A stretch of DNA of 41,904 nt. It comes from a virus. Shown piece after piece: positions 25,254 through 31,756 of the stretch. The translations under genes and the position numbers were made by a program. Location: positions 1-41,904 of IMG/VR virus record IMGVR_UViG_3300017963_000422. The stretch is one strand, 5' to 3'. Below the pieces are notes generated by a model, which saw only the letters and a program-made list of their open reading frames with translations, made no database searches and was not told the DNA's origin. Numbering within the stretch: the first letter of the stretch is position 1; every line of letters starts with the position of its first letter.

Positions 25254-25760
25254 CTATGATGCAAAAGCGAAAGCTAGTTGCTCTGGCTGTTTGTGAATTT
25301 GCGCCATATGCTTCTGCCGATTAAAGCCGCCTGCCTGATCTACATCTTCTCTCATCTTATCTATAAAATATCGTTGTTCTGCTAACCATGCCTCTAACTC
25401 GGGTGATAGAGGTGCACCTCTATCTATTACATTTATAGGAGGAAACTTTTCCCGTAGTTGCTTTTTAGATGTATACCAGATTTCCTGCTTTGGCTTATGT
25501 TCTACTGGGTCAATAATGCATTTTTGTTCCAGATAATCATATATTTCAGAACATACCCTAAACCATTCCCCCCTCACATGGTTATCTGAAAATAAATTAT
25601 GTAAGACTGTTTCCATTTCTAAGTCATCATCAGAAGTAATAGTTCCTAATAGTTCTAATTCTATTGGCGAGCCTACCTGTAATTCCACCAAGCGACTATT
25701 TACATCTACTGCATGTCCTATTTTGATATATTCCTCAGAACGTATAAAATATACTGCCAT
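25254..25760 (-). CDS. T5orf172/MUG113-type GIY-YIG superfamily protein (168 aa)
   Basis: Residues 1-75 match the T5orf172/MUG113 branch of the GIY-YIG fold: VYFIRSEEYIKIGHA (the GIY-YIG strand pair), then SRLVELQVGSPIELELLGTI, a conserved Glu in the ETVLHNLF helix, and VRGEWFRV. These domains bind or cut DNA and are common in phages. The C-terminal 90 residues are helical and may give specificity. It is the first gene after the promoter candidate at 25888-25915. Its target is unknown; it could be a small nuclease or a regulator. Confidence 0.83.
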   Translation of the reverse strand: MAVYFIRSEEYIKIGHAVDVNSRLVELQVGSPIELELLGTITSDDDLEMETVLHNLFSDNHVRGEWFRVCSEIYDYLEQKCIIDPVEHKPKQEIWYTSKKQLREKFPPINVIDRGAPLSPELEAWLAEQRYFIDKMREDVDQAGGFNRQKHMAQIHKQPEQLAFAFAS

Positions 25761-25887
25761 ATTATGTCCTCTTGCTGAATTGTCAATACATTTGTAGAGG
25801 CCCTATAATAGGGGAATTATGCAGAGCAACCATCTCTCTAAACCCGCATGGATACTGGCTTTGCGAAAGTGGCTTATTCTATGCCAG

Positions 25888-25915
25888 ATTATAGCGAGTT
25901 TCGCTAGTTTGTGAG
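25888..25915 (-). promoter_or_regulatory. Candidate promoter with palindromic operator
   Basis: On the minus strand, CTCACA (25910-25915) and a perfect TATAAT (25888-25893) are 16 nt apart. The spacer holds an inverted repeat TAGCGA-AAC-TCGCTA (25892-25906 on the plus strand) overlapping the -10 edge, an operator-like arrangement. The 211-nt gap 25761-25971 also has a small palindrome CCCTATAATAGGG (25801-25813) and no gene. It would drive the GIY-YIG gene and those downstream. Confidence 0.5.
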
Positions 25916-25971
25916 TGAGTTTTTGGCATGGAGTTGTTCATATTTGTACGTATATGGGTATATTTGGCATA

Positions 25972-26811
25972 TTACTTTGCAGCAATATACTGATCATGCT
26001 CCAGTTGTGAAGCCAAGTCTCTTATATCATTTGCTATCAAATGATTCATCAAAACAAGTAGTAGCTTAGCGGGAATAAGTTTATCCTCAGATAGAATGAA
26101 ATAACGGGTAATGCTCTTCGCATCAGCTTTCAACTGTAATGATGTAGTGAATCCATCTATTACTATATTACCATTACTTATCTCCCCTATTACAAAAAAA
26201 CGCATATCGTTAGTTCTACTCTTCTCCACCCACGAATCCCGTTCATGACCCATCTTTTTAGCATCGAATCGAAACACGGTCGTGTCTATTTTTACTATCC
26301 AATCATCAAAACATGGTTTATCATAAATTCCCTCATTCGCTGGTGGTATATAGTATCGACCATATAATCTCTGGAAAAACGCCTTTAGATGATGCTCAAT
26401 AATGAAGCCATCTAATATCTTGGAGAAATGTACTATATCTCCATCATTATATTTATTCAGCATATATCGCTGCCGCTGCTTAGCTTCTATAGCCGCATCT
26501 CTTGCTATTTCTATATTCCCATGTATAGTAACTTTACCATCCCATGCCATCCCTGGTAGTATAAGCTGCCTTGCATGGGCATACCATTCCCTCAACCCGA
26601 ATTTGCCATTGATACCCAATCGAACAAACCTGTAATCACTATCCATTGCTGTTCTTACATTTTCAACTATATCCGTATGAGGCGAATACTCTGGCTGATT
26701 TCCCTTATTCAGAAAAATTATACGTTCTATTAATTCGCGATAATTTTCCGGCCTTAAAATATCCTGGAACTGTAGATAGCATTCATCAAGAATCTGTTTT
26801 ATATATGACAT
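25972..26811 (-). CDS. HARE-HTH plus PD-(D/E)XK-like restriction-type protein (279 aa)
   Basis: Residues about 22-80 resemble a HARE-HTH winged-helix domain: YRELIERIIFLNKG, then DSDYRFVRLGINGKFGLREW, the typical closing wing. Such domains are associated with restriction enzymes and DNA-modification systems. Residues about 163-200 may form a nuclease core: FDDWIVKIDTTVFRFDAKK with Asp170, Asp183 and Lys185 placed like a D...(D/E)xK centre. Its start codon overlaps the stop of the ParB-methyltransferase gene (ATGA-type, 1 nt shared), so the two are translationally coupled. The pair could be a phage restriction-modification unit. The nuclease reading is tentative. Confidence 0.68.
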   Translation of the reverse strand: MSYIKQILDECYLQFQDILRPENYRELIERIIFLNKGNQPEYSPHTDIVENVRTAMDSDYRFVRLGINGKFGLREWYAHARQLILPGMAWDGKVTIHGNIEIARDAAIEAKQRQRYMLNKYNDGDIVHFSKILDGFIIEHHLKAFFQRLYGRYYIPPANEGIYDKPCFDDWIVKIDTTVFRFDAKKMGHERDSWVEKSRTNDMRFFVIGEISNGNIVIDGFTTSLQLKADAKSITRYFILSEDKLIPAKLLLVLMNHLIANDIRDLASQLEHDQYIAAK

Positions 26812-28172
26812 TATATACGCCTCCAGACAACCAAGTCTCTAAGCAGTGTTATAGGTTTCTTCTCCTTTTTCATTATGTTGACCTGATTGCCATTGTATTG
26901 CTGCGTGCTGTATGGCAAACTATATCGCATTTCTATCTTATATTTATCTGAGAACATTCTTGCTATTCTAAATATATGATCTTCTAAAATGTGCTCATCA
27001 TTTGGATACTGCGTAGGCGATATTACCAGTGCTATGCAAGGTACTCTCTTCGTATGTAAACACTTTATAAAAGATTCCAGCAAATTATAGAATAGCCCCA
27101 ATTCTTGATTGCCCAAGTCTCTCGAATCATCTGAGTATTTACCAGAGGCTTGTCGCCAATATGGAGGATCTAGAAATACCAAATCAGGTTTGGGTATCTC
27201 AGGTAATCCATCCGCTATATTCCATTCAGCTATCTCATTAGCCCTATGCGCTTGCGGATGTAAGTCAGAACCATACCATTGACGGAACATGAACTCGCAA
27301 GCGTCTATACTTGTACCCCCACCAACAAAAGGGTCATATACAAAATCAAATGGTTCAGTGTGGTAGTAAAGCAAATTCTTCATGAAGTTTAGCGGGAATT
27401 GACCATAATAATCGTTAGCAGCATCAGCATTCTGTTGATTGAAAATGTTATAGATAAACGGCTCGAAACTGGCATATTCCTCTAAGAAATCCAGATCGTC
27501 TGCCTTTAGAGATTCAATTATTGTAGCCAATTCTGTTTCATGCTCATTTTGGGACAAAAGTGACAGTTTTGCAATGTCCGCAATTTTGTCACATATCGCA
27601 CTTTTCAAGCGGTTAATGGTCTCGCGTACGACTCCAAACTCATCAGCTATCTGCTGCTGATTTTTGAGTGGATTAAGTAGCGCATGGGCTATGGCTTCGT
27701 TTGTCTCTTTCCGCCTTGACTTTCTTATATCGGTAGTCCATTCATAGCCTGTTCTATCTGGTACATCCAATTCATTCCAGAGTTTCAGGTTATATTGCGG
27801 ATCTGGCTGCCATAGTTCTATACAAAGTGATTTGACATCTTTTTCGGGATGCCTTATTCCACTCAATAGATCTATCATCAACCCGGCAAGCTTTATATCA
27901 CCTTCTGCTATATTCACAGTTTTGGCGAATATCTGTTCTTGCTCTGCTTTGAGTGCTGCATGATAACGGTGAACGCCGTCGATTATAATATTGTCTTGGT
28001 TTACCGTAATTGGCGGCATAGTTGCTATCTTTTTGCTATAGTCAATTACTGCTAGTTGATCTAGTCCAGATGTACGACTATACAACTTGTTTTTGAATTC
28101 CAAGTCCGAAGTATTTATCAAACGTGATTCTGCATTACCTATTTGGTTGAACAAGTCTACTTTAGTTATCAT
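26811..28172 (-). CDS. ParB-like domain fused to an N6/N4-type DNA methyltransferase (453 aa)
   Basis: Residues 1-100 are ParB-like (PPITVNQDN, then IIIDGVHRYHAALKAEQEQ). Residues about 165-195 contain a helix-turn-helix (NQQQIADEFGVVRETINRLK). The C-terminal half is an adenine/cytosine-N4 methyltransferase: SAM-binding motif I DPFVGGGT (280-287) and catalytic DPPY (335-338) in that order, which excludes the beta class. ParB-methyltransferase fusions are common in phage and mobile elements. It could protect phage DNA from host restriction or mark it for its own nuclease partner encoded directly downstream. Confidence 0.9.
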   Translation of the reverse strand: MITKVDLFNQIGNAESRLINTSDLEFKNKLYSRTSGLDQLAVIDYSKKIATMPPITVNQDNIIIDGVHRYHAALKAEQEQIFAKTVNIAEGDIKLAGLMIDLLSGIRHPEKDVKSLCIELWQPDPQYNLKLWNELDVPDRTGYEWTTDIRKSRRKETNEAIAHALLNPLKNQQQIADEFGVVRETINRLKSAICDKIADIAKLSLLSQNEHETELATIIESLKADDLDFLEEYASFEPFIYNIFNQQNADAANDYYGQFPLNFMKNLLYYHTEPFDFVYDPFVGGGTSIDACEFMFRQWYGSDLHPQAHRANEIAEWNIADGLPEIPKPDLVFLDPPYWRQASGKYSDDSRDLGNQELGLFYNLLESFIKCLHTKRVPCIALVISPTQYPNDEHILEDHIFRIARMFSDKYKIEMRYSLPYSTQQYNGNQVNIMKKEKKPITLLRDLVVWRRI

Positions 28173-28248
28173 CTTTACTCTCCTTAGTGAGTATGGGCGG
28201 CGCTAAGGAAAGGGCTTGCGCCCACACCGCCCGACTGTCATCTTTTCT

Positions 28249-28326
28249 TTACACGTGTTACATATACGTTACAGTTGGCGGCGGCTGCCCAGCGCGCATC
28301 TTATATCCTGAAAAGGCAGCCGCCAA
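28249..28326. promoter_or_regulatory. Direct repeats and hairpins in the gap before the ParB-methyltransferase
   Basis: The gap 28173-28388 holds no gene. TTACA (28249-28253) and two GTTACA copies (28257-28262, 28268-28273) lie in phase; the two full copies are 11 bp apart, about one helical turn, as for a protein-binding site. Next to them, TTGGCGG-cgg-CTGCC (28275-28289) pairs with GGCAGCCGCCAA (28315-28326). A second hairpin, GGGCGG (28195-28200) with CCGCCC (28227-28232), lies nearer the gene. Confidence 0.4.
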
Positions 28327-28388
28327 AGCAGACATTTTTCTGGGAAGACCTGCACCAAACCCATCAATGCCAGGCTATGCCCTGGCCG

Positions 28389-28472
28389 CTATTTCTTACG
28401 CTTTTTCCACGTCCGTCGCCCTATCCATGCAGCGAAAGCTAATACAACTAGCAATGCTACTAAACCCATCAT
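28389..28472 (-). CDS. Tiny single-pass membrane protein (27 aa)
   Basis: The product is a hydrophobic helix followed by a basic tail (GLVALLVVLAFAAWIGRRTW and then KKRKK), so an N-out/C-in single-pass topology is likely. The ATGATG start overlaps the TGA stop of the lipoprotein gene, and GGTGGAG lies just before it, indicating coupled translation. The function is unknown; a lysis accessory or envelope-modifying role with the lipoprotein is possible. Confidence 0.55.
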   Translation of the reverse strand: MMGLVALLVVLAFAAWIGRRTWKKRKK

Positions 28473-28945
28473 ATCTCCACCTTGTAATACAAAAATGACG
28501 GGTCAACGTCCCACAGTATGTTGCCCGTCTGCTTGAAATCCAGTATATAAACATCTAAATTGGTATCCAAAAACACGTTTGCCAGGTGAGGTGCTCTACC
28601 CGCCGCAACCCTGTATTCCACCAGCCCGAAGAGGATACCCGGATAGAGAAAAGTGATATTGCCGCGCAAGAACCATGCGAAGTTGTCACAGTCCCGATAC
28701 TCTGAAATGAATCTGACATCCTGCACTGGTTCAAAGCCTGCTAGTATGTCGTATAACTCTTCCCTTGTGTAACCAAGGTATCGCCAATCGTATAGCTCTA
28801 CTGTTAAATATGGGCTTCGTATTTGGCTTGTGATGGCGTTTCTAACTTCAGTTTGGGTGAATACATGGCGGGAGTCTATGTCTTCTGTGGGTATAGCGCA
28901 ACTAGCGCACAGAAGTAATATCAGGCATGGAAACAGTCTATGCAT
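28469..28945 (-). CDS. Lipoprotein with a transglutaminase/papain-like Cys-His motif (158 aa)
   Basis: The N-terminus is signal-like (MHRLFPCLILLLCASCAIPT) with a probable lipidated Cys at residue 16; the lipobox is slightly atypical. The mature part has YRDCDNFAWFLRG and later PHLANVFLD, a Cys...His...Asp/Asn arrangement seen in transglutaminase-like cysteine peptidases and the C-terminal domain of MOA-like lectins. An exported phage peptidase could act on the host envelope. Catalysis is inferred from motif only. GAGGATAT precedes the ATG. Confidence 0.7.
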   Translation of the reverse strand: MHRLFPCLILLLCASCAIPTEDIDSRHVFTQTEVRNAITSQIRSPYLTVELYDWRYLGYTREELYDILAGFEPVQDVRFISEYRDCDNFAWFLRGNITFLYPGILFGLVEYRVAAGRAPHLANVFLDTNLDVYILDFKQTGNILWDVDPSFLYYKVEI

Positions 28946-28960
28946 ATATCCTCATGAGGT

Positions 28961-29082
28961 TAGCGGGCAAGGCTTAGCCTTGAATAATAGGGAAGTGGAG
29001 AGGAGAAGGCTTTTTGATAGTCCTGCCCGCGCTATATGATGGCGGCTTATATAAGGCCTTATTTACCCACCGCTAGGCCGCC
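28961..29082. repeat. Cluster of GC-rich palindromes in a gene-free gap
   Basis: The gap 28946-29125 contains CAAGGC-TTA-GCCTTG (28968-28982), an enclosing GCGGGCA (28963-28969) / TGCCCGC (29024-29030) pair, and GGCGGC (29041-29046) / GCCGCC (29077-29082) around an AAGGCCTT palindrome. No T run follows, so these are not ordinary terminators. They may be processing or protein-binding sites. Confidence 0.5.
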
Positions 29083-29125
29083 TTATTGTCTTCACTTGTA
29101 TAAGCGAGGTCACGCATCAAAAAAT

Positions 29126-29464
29126 TTACAACTTTTCTTCATCCTCTACCGTTTCTAACAGCACGAAATGATCAGGGAGGTATAAATTTCCCTCTGTATC
29201 TATCTGGAAACCAGCTTGCAGCATACCGTCAAATGATTGATGCTGAAACTGATCATCGTAGCTGTAATTCCATCGTTTTGACCTTAAGTAGTCTATAGCC
29301 CTGTTCTTAGCCGCACGAAAGTAGTAGCCTCTTTCCCACCCTTCTTCCATCTCCAGTATCGCTATATGCATCTCGCACCTTAACTCCTCAGCAAGAAACC
29401 TGTCACCGTGACCAAGCTTTCCCGCTATGGCGCAGATACCTTTATCAAAAGACTCAGAATCCAT
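29126..29464 (-). CDS. Sigma-70 region-2-like protein (112 aa)
   Basis: Residues about 20-75 fit sigma region 2: AEELRCEMHIAILEMEEGWE, then FRAAKNRAIDYLRSKRWNYS, the core-binding and -10 recognition helices. There is no region 4 in this chain; a region-4-like helix-turn-helix is encoded in the upstream gene, which overlaps it by 11 nt. The ATG at 29464 is preferred over an in-frame TTG at 29470 since GGAGG lies 10 nt upstream. It may redirect host RNA polymerase to phage promoters as a split sigma factor. Confidence 0.72.
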   Translation of the reverse strand: MDSESFDKGICAIAGKLGHGDRFLAEELRCEMHIAILEMEEGWERGYYFRAAKNRAIDYLRSKRWNYSYDDQFQHQSFDGMLQAGFQIDTEGNLYLPDHFVLLETVEDEEKL

Positions 29465-29672
29465 TGGCAAGTCGCCTCCTCAAATATACCTGTATCGCTA
29501 AAAACTCCTTGCTTATCATTGACCGTGATATATGGCAGCACCGCGCTATGTCCACCTGTCTATGTCCCATCAGGTACAATATCAGTATCGCCCGTTGTCT
29601 TTCATCCAGCATATTCGCCGCTGCTTTCAGGTCAGGATCCTCAAATTCGTATGTCGTTATGTCATAATTCAT
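29454..29672 (-). CDS. Sigma-70 region-4-like helix-turn-helix protein (72 aa)
   Basis: The sequence LDERQRAILILYLMGHRQVD followed by IARCCHISRSMISKEFLAIQ has the layout of sigma region 4 (-35 recognition helix-turn-helix). GGAGG lies 6 nt before the ATG. The gene starts only 14 nt after the T run of the terminator at 29687-29727, so its expression must depend on read-through. It overlaps the region-2-like gene by 11 nt. It could alternatively be a stand-alone terminase-type or regulator helix-turn-helix protein. Confidence 0.7.
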   Translation of the reverse strand: MNYDITTYEFEDPDLKAAANMLDERQRAILILYLMGHRQVDIARCCHISRSMISKEFLAIQVYLRRRLANGF

Positions 29673-29686
29673 GGTATACCTCCAAC

Positions 29687-29727
29687 AAAAAAAAGGCTAC
29701 AGATACTTGTATTGTGTACCTGTAGCC
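29687..29727 (-). terminator. Strong intrinsic terminator placed as an attenuator
   Basis: On the minus strand, GGCTACAGGTAC (29716-29727) pairs with GTATCTGTAGCC (29695-29706) over 12 bp with one G-T wobble, and the loop is 9 nt. Eight T residues follow (29687-29694). A second small hairpin, CTGGCC-TATC-GGCCAG, lies just upstream near 29750-29766. The sigma-like gene starts immediately after it, leaving no room for a promoter. Confidence 0.88.
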
Positions 29728-29780
29728 CTTAGCAAACTCGGCATGACCACTGGCCTATCGGCCAGACAGATTGTGTCTAT

Positions 29781-29945
29781 CTATTCAGTTTTATCTATGT
29801 AGCGAAGTATCCTCTGACAGCGTTTATATTCTCCCGCACGCTTCGCCGCCAGCCGCCGCATCTTCTCAGTAAGCTTCGTCTCAATATGCTTGTTTTGTTC
29901 CATCAGATATTCGCATGTTTTTAATACACCGCTATATTTACTCAT
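29781..29945 (-). CDS. Small basic coiled-coil protein (54 aa)
   Basis: The reading opens MSKYSGVLKTCEYLMEQNKH and continues with a Lys/Arg-rich helix (EKMRRLAAKRAGEYKRCQRI). It is a plausible nucleic-acid-binding peptide. The ribosome binding site is weak (AAGATAA), which lowers confidence. It lies between the 102-residue gene and the attenuator. Confidence 0.5.
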   Translation of the reverse strand: MSKYSGVLKTCEYLMEQNKHIETKLTEKMRRLAAKRAGEYKRCQRILRYIDKTE

Positions 29946-29966
29946 AGAATTTATCTTATTTCCCGT

Positions 29967-30275
29967 CTAGTATCGATTACATATTCCTTTGAACCAGCTA
30001 TCTATAGCATCCCTAACGTCACTCCACCAAACTGCATATCCGTCTATATTACCCCCTACACCAGGTAAACGAGACAATTCCTTTTGCAGCTTCTCTATAT
30101 CCGCCCGCGTGACAACGTATTTTTTTGTATATGGTTGTTCATACTCTATAACCAATTCCCTCTCTTTGTCCGAACAATTCTCAGATCTGAAATATAACTC
30201 GCGTATATCAACATCCTCTTTACCGCAAATGTCTTTGAGTATCTTTGTAATCGGTATAACTGCCATTATAGTCAT
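29967..30275 (-). CDS. Hypothetical protein (102 aa)
   Basis: AAGGAGG lies 7 nt before the ATG. The chain opens MTIMAVIPITKILKDICGKE and ends with a Trp-containing helix (AVWWSDVRDAIDSWFKGICN). The mixed alpha/beta pattern with YVVTRADIEKLQKEL is not one I can place. It belongs to the 3' end of the operon that stops at the 29687-29727 terminator. Confidence 0.68.
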   Translation of the reverse strand: MTIMAVIPITKILKDICGKEDVDIRELYFRSENCSDKERELVIEYEQPYTKKYVVTRADIEKLQKELSRLPGVGGNIDGYAVWWSDVRDAIDSWFKGICNRY

Positions 30276-30299
30276 TGTCTTACCTCCTTGGCTTTCCTT

Positions 30300-30476
30300 C
30301 TACTCGTCTATATTATCCCAATCACCCGAAATGTCGTTATGAGCGCATGGAAACATCTGGCAGACAGGACAATCACCTGTTACCAACATCCAACCATTGT
30401 CCAGAGTCCATATCTGCATAATAGCACCGCCTTGCTTGAAAATGTGCCTGTAGTGTATTAGATGACCTATTTCCAC
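30300..30476 (-). CDS. Small zinc-knuckle-like protein with GTG start (58 aa)
   Basis: The GTG at 30476 is preceded by AAGGGG at 7 nt. The product includes GWMLVTGDCPVCQMFPCAHN, with Cys-x2-Cys...Cys-x-His spacing likely to bind zinc, and an acidic end (WDNIDE). It resembles the small zinc proteins elsewhere in this window. The function is unknown. Confidence 0.55.
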   Translation of the reverse strand: MEIGHLIHYRHIFKQGGAIMQIWTLDNGWMLVTGDCPVCQMFPCAHNDISGDWDNIDE

Positions 30477-30524
30477 ATTTTCACCCCTTCTTATACCTCA
30501 CGCCCAGCTTCCGACATCTCGCCC

Positions 30525-30671
30525 CTACAGCCGCCCTTGTTCTGACCTGTTCCCCATCCCCTGACTACGCCGCAAGCTATTCACAGCATCGCACAGGTCA
30601 TCCAGCGTCAAGCCTGCGCCTTCTCTAAGTACCTCGTCTTCTGGTTCTTGCCACTTGTCACCGCCTGCCAT
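30525..30671 (-). CDS. Small protein downstream of the RNA ligase (48 aa)
   Basis: The ATG follows the ligase stop after 1 nt. The product opens MAGGDKWQEPEDEVLREGAG and has a helical LDDLCDAVNSLRRSQ stretch. An AAGGGTG run serves as ribosome binding site. A second frame covering its end (reading RAAVGARCRKLGVRYKKG) lacks a start codon. The remaining interval 30477-30524 is non-coding as far as I can see. Confidence 0.5.
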   Translation of the reverse strand: MAGGDKWQEPEDEVLREGAGLTLDDLCDAVNSLRRSQGMGNRSEQGRL

Positions 30672-30672
30672 G

Positions 30673-31653
30673 CTAATCACCCTTAAGCAAATACTTCTTG
30701 TTTACGCACTTGAATGACAGCTTGCGTCCCAATATAGCACTCTGAATAGGCCTTACAGGTCTGATTACTATTCCTTCCCGCTGATGGCCGTTTGGATAGA
30801 ATCCTTCTGATAAAGCTTCTAGATATGATATATCCATATCGAATCGTTCGCCCCATGTCACATCATTAACTACAGAAACTCCGAAATATTTAGCATAAGT
30901 TTGAACCTTATTTTGTGAGACATAGGTTCCCATGTTTATATCAAACACATCAAACACCGCCAGGGATAATTCCTTTGCTCCGTATGTATTCTTCTGTATA
31001 CCCGGCCCATATATCTCTCCCTGAATAGCAAAACCAGCACCTACAAGCCGCTGCAAGTCATACTTCTCTACGATCCGCCAGTAGACATTATCCCCTGGCT
31101 TCTTTGCCCAGTTGCTTGATGCTACTATCAACTCGTCTTCACTGAAGACTATGGTGCAACTGGTTCCATCTATCTTTTCCGTGATTACATACGGCAACCC
31201 CGCCATTTCATGAAGCAATCCTGGCTCTGACTGGATTCGCACTTCGTCTGTTTTGGATATACCCAGATGCGAAGGAAACGGCCCTGCGTTATCACCGACT
31301 TTGAACCGTTCAGGGATCTCGTACTTGACAACGCCAAGGGCTTCAGATAGATCTGTACCTACTTCCATGTCCGTATATTCAGGAAATGTGGATAGCGGCA
31401 ACGCTAGTCCTTGTGATACTTGCCCTCTGAATTTGCGTGTCTTGATCCGCTTGTGTTCTCCCAGGAATGTACACCACTCGGCTTCGGGTAGAACTGTGTC
31501 TATCTCGAAGAATACCACGAGATCGCCTGGTTCCAGTTCGCCCTTCTTCACCACGCATTGCCAGCCCAGTACCGTCGCCGTTTCTATCTTATCTGCGCCT
31601 TCTATCGGTGATATATCTATGACTTCCTGTATACTTGCTAGTTTTCGCATCAT
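30673..31653 (-). CDS. RNA ligase, Rnl5/DRB0094-like (about 326 aa)
   Basis: RNA ligases seal broken RNA through an adenylated lysine. The nucleotidyltransferase motif I is EKIDGT with Lys160 as the expected nucleophile; GEIYGPG (about 212-218) fits motif III, REGIVIRP (292-299) motif IV and LSFKCVNKKY (312-321) motif V. The N-terminal 60 residues (IEGADKIETATVLGW, ELEPGDLVVFFE) are the OB-like domain of the Deinococcus-type ligase family. The start is ATG at 31653 or 31650; the latter is better spaced from GGAG. It lies 11 nt after a tRNA gene in the same transcript, which suggests tRNA repair during infection. Confidence 0.88.
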   Translation of the reverse strand: MMRKLASIQEVIDISPIEGADKIETATVLGWQCVVKKGELEPGDLVVFFEIDTVLPEAEWCTFLGEHKRIKTRKFRGQVSQGLALPLSTFPEYTDMEVGTDLSEALGVVKYEIPERFKVGDNAGPFPSHLGISKTDEVRIQSEPGLLHEMAGLPYVITEKIDGTSCTIVFSEDELIVASSNWAKKPGDNVYWRIVEKYDLQRLVGAGFAIQGEIYGPGIQKNTYGAKELSLAVFDVFDINMGTYVSQNKVQTYAKYFGVSVVNDVTWGERFDMDISYLEALSEGFYPNGHQREGIVIRPVRPIQSAILGRKLSFKCVNKKYLLKGD

Positions 31654-31664
31654 ACGCTCCTTTC

Positions 31665-31748
31665 TGGTGGGGCGTGCAGGATTTGAACCTGCGAAGCCGA
31701 AGCAAGCGGTTTACAGCCGCTCTCCTTTGACCGCTTGGATAACGCCCC
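31665..31748 (-). tRNA. tRNA-Tyr (GUA)
   Basis: The complete cloverleaf reads on the minus strand: acceptor GGGGCGT/ACGCCCC, D arm TCC...GGA, anticodon stem AGCGG/CCGCT with loop CTGTAAA giving anticodon GTA, a long variable arm as expected for bacterial tRNA-Tyr, T arm GCAGG-TTCAAAT-CCTGC, discriminator A and an encoded CCA. It is 84 nt long. It sits 8 nt after the vWA stop and 11 nt before the ligase start, so it must be excised from an mRNA-like transcript. Confidence 0.97.
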
Positions 31749-31756
31749 ACCGCCTG

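Noticed and set aside
25740-25792. TTGACA and TAATAT at the start of the GIY-YIG gene as a promoter
   Set aside because: The -10 would overlap the start codon and ribosome binding site, which would exclude an ordinary leader. The upstream TATAAT site is a better candidate.
28173-29125. Intergenic palindromes as intrinsic terminators
   Set aside because: No T run follows any of these stems on the transcribed strand.
30477-30600. A frame reading RAAVGARCRKLGVRYKKG after the 48-residue gene
   Set aside because: It has no start codon before an upstream stop; a frameshifted remnant is possible but not supported.
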